From a virus: a DNA stretch of 64,000 nucleotides. Both the position numbers and the translations under genes were made by a program. The notes under the pieces were generated by a model. It saw only the letters and a list, made by a program, of their open reading frames with translations. It was not told the DNA's origin and did no database searches. The stretch lies in IMG/VR virus record IMGVR_UViG_3300031521_000018, positions 61,374 to 125,373 of that record. One strand, given 5' to 3'. This document shows, in pieces, positions 36,113 to 44,270 of the stretch (positions are counted from its first letter, which is position 1; each line of letters begins with the position of its first letter).

Positions 36113-36496
36113 ATGAGAAATTTCTTAATTTTACTAGTTTTAGCTTTTTCCATGGCTCTGACATCATGCCAAAACTATTCAAGTGGCGAACGTGTAGGGG
36201 TAATTACTAAATTATCAGAAAAGGGTGCTGTTTACAAATCGTTTGAAATTGAAATTAAAATTTCACCCAATATTGCCCAAAGTAATCAGGTAATTGGAAA
36301 TTATGAAACATTTCATGCATCAATTGATAACAGTAATACAATTAAATGTGAAACACCTATTGATTCCATTGAATCTTATATTTCCAAAGGTACACCAATT
36401 ATTATACAATATCAACAGGTTAAATATTTAAATCTGTTTAAGAATAGGGGAGAAACCAATTACTTTATAAAAAGTGTTAAACCCACAAGTAAATAA
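36113..36496 (+). CDS. Phage lipoprotein
   Basis: 127 residues. Signal peptide with lipobox ALTSC (Cys at 19). The mature part is beta-rich (GERVGVITKLSEKGAVYKSFEIEI ... GTPIIIQYQQ) and resembles small host envelope proteins. It could act in superinfection exclusion or lysis; both are guesses. Confidence 0.65.
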   Translation: MRNFLILLVLAFSMALTSCQNYSSGERVGVITKLSEKGAVYKSFEIEIKISPNIAQSNQVIGNYETFHASIDNSNTIKCETPIDSIESYISKGTPIIIQYQQVKYLNLFKNRGETNYFIKSVKPTSK

Positions 36497-36560
36497 GTAA
36501 ACACCGTTAAGTTTAACGTGTGAAAATCAAACTATTGTTTAATTAAAAAGAAAAAAAAAC

Positions 36561-36920
36561 ATGAAAAAGCTCTTTGGTATTCTACTGATGCTTGTTTTTA
36601 GTTTTGCTCTTTCAGCCGCCATTGCTGCACCGAAAGGTTCTCCGCCAACTGAAAAGCAAATTGTAACGGTCCAATCTACTGTGGTAGTTGACCAAGTTGT
36701 AAATTTTACAATCACCACACAGGTAAATGTTGTCCTAAATTATTGTGTTGAAAAGCAATTAATTAAAAACATTGATACACAGAACGCAATAAACCATGGT
36801 TATGTCTACACTTGTACAAATAAAGATTATGGAAGTGGAAATATAAATTGGATAATTGAAAAGTACGATAAAATTAGTTTACCGCCTATACTACCTTTTA
36901 TGTCTGCCATAATTACCTAA
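36561..36920 (+). CDS. Exported protein, 119 aa
   Basis: A signal peptide MKKLFGILLMLVFSFALS...AIAA is followed by a beta-rich body. The MKKLFG start is part of the signal and not the MKKLKIFE tag. No family recognised. Confidence 0.6.
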   Translation: MKKLFGILLMLVFSFALSAAIAAPKGSPPTEKQIVTVQSTVVVDQVVNFTITTQVNVVLNYCVEKQLIKNIDTQNAINHGYVYTCTNKDYGSGNINWIIEKYDKISLPPILPFMSAIIT

Positions 36921-37127
36921 GACCCGCCAAACACTCTGAAACATTAAGCGGCTGCTCTTTTTTGAGCATATGGGATTATGGTAGTATAACAGCCACAGAA
37001 GCTGTGAGTGGTTAGCAGAATCAAGATAAGATATCCGGATTTAAAATACACTACCTCTTTGTGAACAATAAAAAGTAACTCAGAGGTTCTTTAAGGTGGT
37101 AGGCAATACATGTAACTTGCCATTTTT
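36921..37127 (+). other. Structured gene-free stretch before tRNA
   Basis: Holds several hairpins: GCTC-T6-GAGC near 36952, a 5-bp ACAGC/GCTGT stem preceded by a D-arm-like TTAT-GGTAGT-ATAA near 36974-37010, and GGCAA/TTGCC followed by a T-run just before the tRNA. The middle part could be a decayed tRNA. No open frame worth calling. Confidence 0.4.
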
Positions 37128-37201
37128 GCTCCCTTAGCTCAGTTGGTCAGAGCAAAACACTCATAATGTTGAGGTCATAGGTTCAAGTCCTGTAGGGAGC
37201 A
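37128..37201 (+). tRNA. tRNA with CAU anticodon (elongator Met or Ile2)
   Basis: Full cloverleaf: acceptor GCTCCCT/AGGGAGC, D-arm GCTC...GAGC, anticodon loop CTCATAA with a 4-5 bp stem, T-arm ATAGG-TTCAAGT-CCTGT, discriminator A. The G1-C72 pair argues against initiator tRNA. CCA is not encoded. Confidence 0.93.
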
Positions 37202-37329
37202 CAGACTGTTTATTAGATACGACTATAGAGAGAATATTGCATCTCTCTAATCTATGAACGAAAGGATGGTTAGTCCCATCCTGAGAGATACAGGATAAAG
37301 AGTTATTCTGATATAAAAAGTGAAAAATC

Positions 37330-37683
37330 GGGGGTGCTTGGTTTTGATTGCGGTTTAGGGTGGTATAAGTTCAATGGAGATTATCAGTTCTCCTTTTAAA
37401 AAGGTAAACCAAATAACAGGCAAAAATACAATCAAATCATTGGGTAACAAGGTTATTGCAATGATATCTCCAAGAGTAGTAGCATTTGCTGCTTAAGGAA
37501 GCCTAATTTAGTTTTTTAAAGTTTGCCGATGTCATAAATCGGATGGTGGACTGCACTGTTTCCAAACAGTACCCAAATTCTTATAAGATGCTGAAAGGTG
37601 GTAAGATTAACCTCATGCACTAAGTTGTAAAAAGACTTGTATTAACCAATCGTAAGACGAGTGTTCGACTCACTCCACCTCCA
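37330..37683 (+). ncRNA. ssrA: Phage-encoded tmRNA (ssrA)
   Basis: The 5' end GGGGGTGCTTGGTTTTGAT and the 3' end GAGTG-TTCGACT-CACTC-CACCTCC-A form the tRNA-like domain (7-bp acceptor with one G-U pair, 5-bp T-stem). An internal frame from 37419 to 37496 encodes a tag of 25 residues beginning GKNTIKS and ending VVAFAA before TAA. The Gly resume codon is as in Bacteroides tmRNA. The tag is longer than the usual 8-15. It would rescue stalled ribosomes during infection. Confidence 0.9.
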
Positions 37684-37691
37684 CTTTAAGT

Positions 37692-37726
37692 AAATTGGCT
37701 GTAATCTTTGAGATTACAGCCAATTT
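37692..37726 (+). terminator. 16-bp hairpin terminator after tmRNA
   Basis: AAATTGGCTGTAATCT pairs perfectly with AGATTACAGCCAATTT over a 3-nt loop, then TGTATTTTG. Confidence 0.88.
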
Positions 37727-37774
37727 TGTATTTTGCAACTATATTTTGGATTGACACAATTATAAGATATCGAA

Positions 37775-37789
37775 TATAAATAATTAAAA
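37775..37789 (+). promoter_or_regulatory. Candidate late promoter with exact TATAAATA
   Basis: TATAAATAATTAAAA, containing the T4 late -10 consensus TATAAATA, 12 nt before the next gene and after the tmRNA terminator. Confidence 0.5.
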
Positions 37790-37801
37790 TCTATCTAGCT
37801 T

Positions 37802-38527
37802 ATGTTTAAAAATATATTCCAATTGTATAAACTGTTGACTGAAAATGAGGTCTTCATAGCTAATTATACGTTCCCTAATGAAAATACCATAATAGATAGA
37901 CTTTCAAATAAATACACCAAGTCAGAAACCTTTGTTTTTTCAGATTTTGTAAGAATCGAGGATATGAAGTATAAAGCTAATGAAATCACAGTGTCGTTAT
38001 TACTTAAATATAATGTTTTGATAATACTTGAGGATGGTGGTGTGATAATAGAACCTGTTAATGATATATTGACTATAATTGAAAGTGGAAAACATATTGT
38101 ATCAAATATCAATCTGCTTTCTAAAGAGAATGTTAGAAAACTTATAAATAATACATTCTTTAAATCAAAACAAAATCAAAACCTTGCCGATGTAGAATAT
38201 TTTGTGAACATAAAAGATATTTGCCTTGATTGTGTAAAACTCAGCAACATAAATCATTCAGAAATATTTATAATATGGAAAAAATTAATAGACGAGAAGA
38301 TAAAGCTTGTTAAGCAGCTTGGAATAACTACATCGTTTGATGTATACAATCCATATGAAAATAAAACATATAAAATGTCATTTAATCCTAATACTTATAA
38401 TGCTTTCCTTAATGTAGATCAAATATTAGGCAATATAAACAAGATAGATTATTGGCTAGCTAGAATAAATTATACATCATTTTTGGGCGATAAGCATCAA
38501 TTTTTGAAGCATACATTAGTAAATTAA
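37802..38527 (+). CDS. Hypothetical protein, 241 aa, probably late
   Basis: Not recognised. Begins MFKNIFQLYKLLTENEVFIANYTF; the LTENEVFIA stretch also occurs near residue 40 of the 233-aa protein at 44271. A strong late-type motif suggests a virion protein. Confidence 0.6.
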   Translation: MFKNIFQLYKLLTENEVFIANYTFPNENTIIDRLSNKYTKSETFVFSDFVRIEDMKYKANEITVSLLLKYNVLIILEDGGVIIEPVNDILTIIESGKHIVSNINLLSKENVRKLINNTFFKSKQNQNLADVEYFVNIKDICLDCVKLSNINHSEIFIIWKKLIDEKIKLVKQLGITTSFDVYNPYENKTYKMSFNPNTYNAFLNVDQILGNINKIDYWLARINYTSFLGDKHQFLKHTLVN

Positions 38528-38532
38528 CCTAT

Positions 38533-38751
38533 ATGGATACTCACCAATGTTGTATGTGTGGAAGACCCGCTAGTATTATTTTAAAAAGAAATAAAAAATG
38601 GTATTGTGAGCTATGCATTGAGAAAGCTAGAAACAGAAATAATAAACCAATTATAAAAAAGAAAGAACAGAGCCGTAATGATCAATGTAATTGTGGTTCG
38701 GGGAAAAAATACAAATATTGTTGCTTATTAATTAAAAATAAAATCATTTAA
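38533..38751 (+). CDS. Small two-zinc-site protein with SEC-C motif
   Basis: 72 residues. An N-terminal CCMCGRPAS...WYCELC knuckle and a C-terminal NDQCNCGSGKKYKYCC, the SEC-C zinc motif of SecA tails. In SecA this contacts SecB and ribosomes. Role in the phage unknown. Starts 5 nt after the previous gene. Confidence 0.75.
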   Translation: MDTHQCCMCGRPASIILKRNKKWYCELCIEKARNRNNKPIIKKKEQSRNDQCNCGSGKKYKYCCLLIKNKII

Positions 38752-38760
38752 AATAAAATC

Positions 38761-39468
38761 ATGGATAAAGTTACTGAAAACATTCCAAAGAAAGGTGAAA
38801 TTGTTAGCAACCCCGCTAAATGGACATCTAGAGAGAAGAAACATTGCAAGATCAGTTGGACTGAAAAGCTAAATGTAGGAACTAAAGCGGAGAAGGAAAT
38901 ACAACATTCATTAATACCAAAAGAATGGTGTAAACTAGTTACAAAAGGATTGCCTATTTTTAAAAATGGTTTGGGGATTATTGTTGTTCACGCTGAATAT
39001 GCCTTTAAGGAATACATGTCGGGTGGGTCATTCGAGGAATCAATCGAAAAGGTAAAAATTTATGCTGATAATGTAAGGAAATCTTACATGGAGCAAGTAA
39101 GGAAATTCAGGCTTGAAACATTTATTAAGATTTGTGAGCAACACTACAATAACAATAACCTTGAAATAACTGTTGAAGAACTCAAGCTTTACCAATTTAC
39201 CGATTTGGAAATAGATGTATTCACAAAGCATTTATCTGAAAATGGGGTTATTGATATTTCAGAGATAGACGGTAAAAAGATGTATATGCTTAAACAGCTT
39301 GATGCAATTGATAATGAACTTGATGGAAGTCAACCCGAAATGATGGATGATAAAATTATAGATGAAGTGTCACAGCCTATCATAGTTGATAATGAGTCAA
39401 ATGGAAGTCAACCCGAAATGATGGATGATAAAATGATGGATGAAGTGTCGCAGTCTGTAGTAATTTAA
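38761..39468 (+). CDS. Hypothetical protein with C-terminal duplicated acidic tail
   Basis: 235 residues. The body is helical (FEESIEKVKIYADNVRKSYMEQVRKFRLETF). The last 55 residues hold two copies of NGSQPEMMDDKxxDEVSQ. Not recognised. Confidence 0.6.
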   Translation: MDKVTENIPKKGEIVSNPAKWTSREKKHCKISWTEKLNVGTKAEKEIQHSLIPKEWCKLVTKGLPIFKNGLGIIVVHAEYAFKEYMSGGSFEESIEKVKIYADNVRKSYMEQVRKFRLETFIKICEQHYNNNNLEITVEELKLYQFTDLEIDVFTKHLSENGVIDISEIDGKKMYMLKQLDAIDNELDGSQPEMMDDKIIDEVSQPIIVDNESNGSQPEMMDDKMMDEVSQSVVI

Positions 39469-39482
39469 TAATGATTTATATA

Positions 39483-39524
39483 GGTGCTTGTGCTATTTTT
39501 TGCTTGGTTTATAACACAAGCACC
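39483..39524 (+). terminator. 10-bp hairpin, probable terminator
   Basis: GGTGCTTGTG pairs with CACAAGCACC across a 22-nt T-rich loop. An AAATAAATAAATAAAATTAATT stretch resembling the late motif follows, then the gene at 39554. Confidence 0.5.
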
Positions 39525-39553
39525 AAAATAAATAAATAAAATTAATTACCATT

Positions 39554-39925
39554 ATGGAACTAACAAGATTTCAACCGACCAACCAAGTTTCTGACATACC
39601 TGATATGTTGAATGCTGCATTTCAAATCTTAGAGGATACGTTAAATCCTATTCTTCAAATTATAAATACTACCACCAAAACAATAAATTTATCAGGTCTA
39701 CAAGGTACTTTACCTAATAAATCAATAATAGCTGACAATATAATACTCACAGGAACTAGTGGTAATGTATTGGTGGTTTCACCTGATGGTGTAACCATCA
39801 AATCATCTATTGACAAAGATGGTGATTTCACACCTGCAAATATACAAACTGTTTCAGGTACTACGGATACAGAGAAATTAACATCTTTGATATTAGCACT
39901 TAAAACATTGGGATTAATACAATAA
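39554..39925 (+). CDS. Head-fibre-like structural protein
   Basis: 123 residues. A short helix is followed by Gly/Thr-rich beta repeats (NLSGLQGTLPNKSIIADNIILTGTSGN) and a terminal LTSLILALKTLGLIQ, the usual ending of head-fibre proteins in several Bacillota and Bacteroidota phages. Late-type leader. Confidence 0.45.
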   Translation: MELTRFQPTNQVSDIPDMLNAAFQILEDTLNPILQIINTTTKTINLSGLQGTLPNKSIIADNIILTGTSGNVLVVSPDGVTIKSSIDKDGDFTPANIQTVSGTTDTEKLTSLILALKTLGLIQ

Positions 39926-39955
39926 TCAATAAAATTTATATCGACATCTAACCTA

Positions 39956-40519
39956 ATGGATGCCGATAATGTATTGAAAAGTATGAAAAAACTGCAGATA
40001 TTCAAACCTGATTTAGAAGGATTCCTACTCAACCATGTGGAACTCAATCCATCTAAATCTCAAATAGAATCGGGAGAATATGACAAAGCTGCAATTATTA
40101 TTCAGGGGATGAATATAACCATTGAAAATCCAAAAGGTTCTACACGTTCGGGTGTTGATGATAATGGTAAAAAATGGTCAACGGAAATGAAAAATCATTA
40201 TGGGTACTTTGATAATACACATGACAGAATAGGAGAAGATATTGATGTATTTATAGGTGATAACACCAATAGTACTATGGTATATGTTGTAGATCAGATA
40301 GACCCTTTAACAGGTAAATTTGATGAAAGTAAAGTAATGCTTGGATATAACAGCCATCAAGATGCTAAAGAATCATATTTGAATAATTATGATAAAGATT
40401 GGAAAGGTTTTCAAAATATAACACCCGTACATATAGATAAATTCAAAGAATGGTTGTATGATGGCGGAAGGCAACTTATACCATTTCATAAATATCTCGA
40501 TACCCCAAAACCAATATAA
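39956..40519 (+). CDS. Phage inorganic-pyrophosphatase-like (InPase) domain protein
   Basis: 187 residues. ITIENPKGSTRSGVDDNGKKWSTEMKNHYGYFDNTHDRIGEDIDVFIGDN, then MVYVVDQIDPLTGKFDESKVMLGYNS and KDWKGFQNITPVHIDKFKEWL match the InPase domain of phage polyvalent proteins, there part of a large multidomain chain, here stand-alone. A second ATG at 39983 gives MKKLQIFKPD, close to the MKKLKIFE tag; the true start may be there. Confidence 0.75.
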   Translation: MDADNVLKSMKKLQIFKPDLEGFLLNHVELNPSKSQIESGEYDKAAIIIQGMNITIENPKGSTRSGVDDNGKKWSTEMKNHYGYFDNTHDRIGEDIDVFIGDNTNSTMVYVVDQIDPLTGKFDESKVMLGYNSHQDAKESYLNNYDKDWKGFQNITPVHIDKFKEWLYDGGRQLIPFHKYLDTPKPI

Positions 40520-40556
40520 ATAAGATTAACGTTGTTGTGCTTCTATATAAAGATGT

Positions 40557-41321
40557 ATGGTAACATTAAATTTGGTTCACGGCTGTGATATAGATTCCTG
40601 TGATCTATACAAAACAGGGTTCTGCTATGTAAAAACCAAATTCTCCAATAAAAATTTCCTAAAAAACGACTTTCTAAAGCCTAAATATTATCCCGAATAT
40701 TGGGATAAATTACCAAAAAGACCCGATATTTATATATGTTCAATTATGGGTGATATGTTAAGTAGTACTATAACTGACCTAAATCTTATAGACATACTTG
40801 AACATATAGAAAGAAGACCACACGATGTATTTTTCTTGCAATCAAAGAACCCAATAAGGTATTTTAAGTTTTTGAAAGAATGTTGGATAAAGGAAATACC
40901 CAAGAACATTTATTTTGGAACTTCTGTTGAAAATAATAATTATAACTGCAGAATAAAAGATTTATCCAAACTTAAATTTTTAAATAAATCAATTCATCTT
41001 TGGTTAGAAATCGAACCTATCATGGGTGATTGTTCCAAACTTGATCTTTCACTTATGGAATATATAACAGTTTCAACTATAGGGTTTGATCAAACTTATA
41101 GATCAACTATTGATAACCATATATTGAGCATAGGTGAGCTATATAAAGATGAATGGATAGAATCATTATATGAAAACCAAACGGTAAATAAAAATATACT
41201 TAGATTTTATAGCAATGTACTTGAACTGACACATTCATATAAAATATTGAAACATCCAAATTTTGATGTATATAAAATTTTGTATAAATTGGATAATAAA
41301 CAAGTTAATTCTTTATTTTAA
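40557..41321 (+). CDS. DUF5131 (Gp37/Gp68) family protein, radical-SAM-like
   Basis: 254 residues. LVHGCDIDSC..YKTGFCYVKTKF at the N-terminus, LKPKYYPEYW, IYICSIMGDMLS (family: FVNSMSDLFH), DVFFLQSKNPIRYFKFL, NIYFGTSVEN and LWLEIEPIMGDC (family: LS.EPLLG) follow DUF5131. Members are common in phages with unknown substrate. The family has a Cys cluster typical of Fe-S binding; here the spacing is unusual. Confidence 0.75.
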   Translation: MVTLNLVHGCDIDSCDLYKTGFCYVKTKFSNKNFLKNDFLKPKYYPEYWDKLPKRPDIYICSIMGDMLSSTITDLNLIDILEHIERRPHDVFFLQSKNPIRYFKFLKECWIKEIPKNIYFGTSVENNNYNCRIKDLSKLKFLNKSIHLWLEIEPIMGDCSKLDLSLMEYITVSTIGFDQTYRSTIDNHILSIGELYKDEWIESLYENQTVNKNILRFYSNVLELTHSYKILKHPNFDVYKILYKLDNKQVNSLF

Positions 41322-41701
41322 TGGGTAAAAAGAATGAAAGTCCTGTTATTGTCGGCAGGATAGCTTACGAACGTTATAGAGTTATAGAAACTGAAAATGG
41401 TATTATAAGGCAAGGTATGGGCTTAAGCGGTAAAATTGAGGCAATAATAGTACATATCACAGGTGGTATACATGTCAGATTTTCTACAGATGTTGCAGCT
41501 AATACTGTTCCAATAGAATGGGTTACCACAGATGAAAAAATGTCCAAAATTGATATAACTATGCTTGAAAGTATTAAAATACTTTCAAGGCAAACAAAAC
41601 ATGTATTATGTAATTCAAAGATAAGAGTTAATAGAAAAATGTTCTCGGAAAAATTAGAATTCTTAGCAAAACAAAGAAAGCAATATGCAAACAGAAACTA
41701 A
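41321..41701 (+). CDS. Hypothetical protein, 126 aa
   Basis: Not recognised. Shares its first A with the previous stop. Beta-rich first half, basic helical end. Confidence 0.55.
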   Translation: MGKKNESPVIVGRIAYERYRVIETENGIIRQGMGLSGKIEAIIVHITGGIHVRFSTDVAANTVPIEWVTTDEKMSKIDITMLESIKILSRQTKHVLCNSKIRVNRKMFSEKLEFLAKQRKQYANRN

Positions 41702-42215
41702 AGTAGCACATTTAAGAAATATTTTAACCCCAATAAAAAACTATTTCTCAATGTTGAAAGCCGATAAAAATAATCAGGTAATTAGTACTTTGCTGCTTGA
41801 TAAAGAAGCTGACAATTGTATTAAAGTTCTACCTGAGATATTGGAACTTATGGATAAATTACCACCCCATTATCTTGGATTTTTTGAATATCCACAATAC
41901 TGTAATACATGTGATTATTTCAGTAAAGATGTCAAGAAATGTAAAAAATGTGCTTCATCGGGTTTAGAAAAAAGAACTAATCACAGCGATAACTATTGGA
42001 ACGGTGTTATTGTTGATGCAAGAATTGTTAGTGATACCACATTTGCAACAAGATTACATGGTTTTCTATCAGATGTGGAAACCAATGATTGTATATCATG
42101 TGAAGAGCTTGAATATCTGAAAACGATTTCTGAAAAACTATTGAAATTCCAACAAATGACAGCATCTGATGAAAAGGAAATTGAATACCTCAATACAACA
42201 AAAAAAGGCTTATAA
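41685..42215 (+). CDS. Hypothetical protein with zinc knuckle, 176 aa
   Basis: Overlaps the previous gene by 17 nt. CNTCDYFSKDVKKCKKC (about 73-89) looks like a zinc site. The N-terminus is a helical bundle-like segment. Not recognised. Confidence 0.55.
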   Translation: MQTETKVAHLRNILTPIKNYFSMLKADKNNQVISTLLLDKEADNCIKVLPEILELMDKLPPHYLGFFEYPQYCNTCDYFSKDVKKCKKCASSGLEKRTNHSDNYWNGVIVDARIVSDTTFATRLHGFLSDVETNDCISCEELEYLKTISEKLLKFQQMTASDEKEIEYLNTTKKGL

Positions 42216-42606
42216 TGTATTATGACTTTATGGGATATAAGGTTTTGCCTGTAATTTGGTTTTTTGAATATACAAATTGTTATATGATTATATACCTCAT
42301 ATTTCCTGAAAGAGTTCAGGTAATGATTTGAAACCGTTTAATATTAACTAATATAAAATAATGTTACGATTATAGATAAATGATGGTGATTATTATTCGG
42401 CTTGGTGTTGTCGTTGTGGTAAATCCACAGACTTGACTATTAAATTAGGGCTGTCCCCTAATTCCGTTTCCAACCCGAAATCACCAAATCCGTTCCCGAT
42501 ATTCGGAGTCCATACAGGCATTTGGTAGAAATGCCATCAATACCTGACTTTGGACATCACAAGCAATCTGACCTACAACTCAGAGCATGCAACTATTGGG
42601 AACACT
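42216..42606. other. Gene-free stretch with unusual base composition
   Basis: About 390 nt. From roughly 42390 the DNA is clearly less AT-rich than its surroundings. The plus strand has an open frame with CCRCGK but no start codon. The minus strand has a 42-codon frame listed separately. No tRNA or known RNA recognised. Confidence 0.4.
42393..42521 (-). CDS. Possible small minus-strand gene, 42 aa
   Basis: ATG to TAA with a Gly/Asp/Glu-rich product (MPVWTPNIGNGFGDFGLETE...). No A-rich leader upstream, unlike nearly all genes here. It lies in the less AT-rich patch, so it may be a foreign or non-coding fragment. Confidence 0.2.
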   Translation of the reverse strand: MPVWTPNIGNGFGDFGLETELGDSPNLIVKSVDLPQRQHQAE

Positions 42607-42641
42607 GATTCCGTGAAGATATAAGCCATCTTCACGGAATC
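42607..42641 (+). terminator. 14-bp hairpin terminator
   Basis: GATTCCGTGAAGAT pairs perfectly with ATCTTCACGGAATC over a 7-nt loop, followed by TTCGTTTT, which runs into the next late-type motif. Confidence 0.85.
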
Positions 42642-42648
42642 TTCGTTT

Positions 42649-42660
42649 TAAATAATTAAA
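42649..42660 (+). promoter_or_regulatory. Candidate late promoter motif
   Basis: TAAATAATTAAA directly after a terminator and 8 nt before the 2H phosphoesterase gene. Confidence 0.45.
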
Positions 42661-42668
42661 CAAATCAT

Positions 42669-43208
42669 ATGCAACCATTACAAATGATACAAGATTATAA
42701 ATGCAGAATAAATTTGACAGACTATGATTTTGCCTGTCTTATGGTGGATGTTTATCCTATACTTTTAATTACAAAATTACAAAATAAAATAGATTTGGAT
42801 GATTTGGATGATAAAGGTATAGAAACAAATCAACACATAACAGTAGTATACGGAATTGATACTTATGTTGGACTTTCTAGGATGTTGACTATGATACCTA
42901 AAAATATTGGCACTTTAAAATTAGGAAAGATAAGTGTTTTCGAAAATGAAAAATATGATGTATTAAAAGTGTCAATTATACCATCTAATGAATTGTTGAA
43001 ATTAAGATCAGATATAGTCAATAAATTACATGTTACATTAACATACCCAAATTTTGAACCTCATATAACGCTAGCATATCTTAAAAAAGGAACTGCGGCA
43101 AAATATTTACTTAAATTTGGAAATATAGATTTAAGTAATGAGGTTGTTGTATTTGATAAATATAATTATTCAGGCGGTAATTTAAATGAAACATTTATAA
43201 AGTTATAA
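42669..43208 (+). CDS. 2H phosphoesterase (LigT/Acb1-like)
   Basis: 179 residues. The two HxT motifs are QHITVVYG (about 57-64) and EPHITLAYL (about 136-144), with beta strands between. The 2H family cleaves 2'-5' or cyclic nucleotide bonds; T4 Acb1 (about 150 aa) uses the same motifs to destroy CBASS signals. Whether this protein acts on CBASS signals, RNA 2',3'-cyclic ends or something else cannot be told from sequence. The stop overlaps the next ATG by 1 nt. Confidence 0.7.
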   Translation: MQPLQMIQDYKCRINLTDYDFACLMVDVYPILLITKLQNKIDLDDLDDKGIETNQHITVVYGIDTYVGLSRMLTMIPKNIGTLKLGKISVFENEKYDVLKVSIIPSNELLKLRSDIVNKLHVTLTYPNFEPHITLAYLKKGTAAKYLLKFGNIDLSNEVVVFDKYNYSGGNLNETFIKL

Positions 43209-43930
43209 TGAAATTAATAGCCGAAACGTTGACCGATGAAATGATGATAACACCATATTCAACTATGGTATCTAGAAATCAAAAATGGTTTTACGATAAT
43301 TACTTGACTGATCAGTCTAGTAAAAATTTACCCGAAAAGAAAGATAAAATATTTTTAATTCCTGGTAAAATTTATACATTCGGATATAATCCAATAACCC
43401 CTGAGGAAAAATTACTTGCTCAATGCCCCGCTTTTTCATTCAGACCCATAAATTTCATAATAGGTCAAAAATTTACAAAATCAGGTGATTTCAACCCTTA
43501 CGGAATTAATCTTACATTCGTACCACCAAGGATAAGGATACAAATACTAGACCAAATCATACGTGTGTTTGGCTCAGAGATAATAAATCCATCAATTAAT
43601 CAAATGAAAGCTGGGAATCAACCAACTAGAACTTTACCCGTTAATTGGGAAATGATGCAAAAAATGCTTGAAAATAGTGGATTTGAATATTGTATACGTT
43701 CATATAAATATTCGGCATTTACATCACCACCTCAAATTATTAGCTATGAAGATTGGCATAGATTATGTACTTTTACAATTCCTTTTATAAAGACAGCCAA
43801 CCTTCTCGGTATAAGGAGTGTATATATGTCATATTACGATAATCTTACGGGTGTAAAAAAAGCACCAAAAGATTTAAAAATAGCTGAACGCACTATAAAA
43901 GATATTAAATCTTATAAACACCTGTTCTAA
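43208..43930 (+). CDS. Putative virion protein with GINLTFVPPRIRI motif
   Basis: 240 residues. FSFRPINFIIGQKF, then PYGINLTFVPPRIRIQILDQIIRVF is a pattern I associate with uncharacterised structural proteins of T4-like phages ('LGLNLHYLPPR'). Overlaps its neighbours by 1 nt each side. Confidence 0.5.
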   Translation: MKLIAETLTDEMMITPYSTMVSRNQKWFYDNYLTDQSSKNLPEKKDKIFLIPGKIYTFGYNPITPEEKLLAQCPAFSFRPINFIIGQKFTKSGDFNPYGINLTFVPPRIRIQILDQIIRVFGSEIINPSINQMKAGNQPTRTLPVNWEMMQKMLENSGFEYCIRSYKYSAFTSPPQIISYEDWHRLCTFTIPFIKTANLLGIRSVYMSYYDNLTGVKKAPKDLKIAERTIKDIKSYKHLF

Positions 43931-44184
43931 TGAATGAACATACCGATAAAATTAGAAAATTCTTTGTTGATTGTCCATCAGATATAAATATAAAGTCTGA
44001 CGATTTTATCATATGTATAGGTCAGAAGCAAAGTAATTCAGTTTATCATGTAATTGAATCAAATAAAAGATTTGTAAGAAGCAAATTTAGATTTACAGTT
44101 AAGGTTTTTAAGTCTGAACTTATTGTGTGTTTAAAAAGATCAGAAAATCAAAATATAATACCAATGAGTTGGAATAAAAGATAA
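43930..44184 (+). CDS. Hypothetical protein, 84 aa
   Basis: Not recognised. Basic C-terminal half. Last of three genes that overlap by single bases. Confidence 0.55.
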   Translation: MNEHTDKIRKFFVDCPSDINIKSDDFIICIGQKQSNSVYHVIESNKRFVRSKFRFTVKVFKSELIVCLKRSENQNIIPMSWNKR

Positions 44185-44270
44185 ATATGAAAATATTAAT
44201 GTATTTGCTTATATAAGGGAGAAAATTATACAATACTTGTAATAATTAACATTCTTAAAAACAAAACATT

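Noticed and set aside
36561-36600. MKKLFG start counted as part of the MKKLKIFE tag family
   Set aside because: It continues as a typical hydrophobic signal peptide and lacks IFE.
37211-37329. Hammerhead or other self-cleaving ribozyme
   Set aside because: CGAAA occurs but the CTGATGA core is absent, and the hairpins do not fit a known ribozyme layout.
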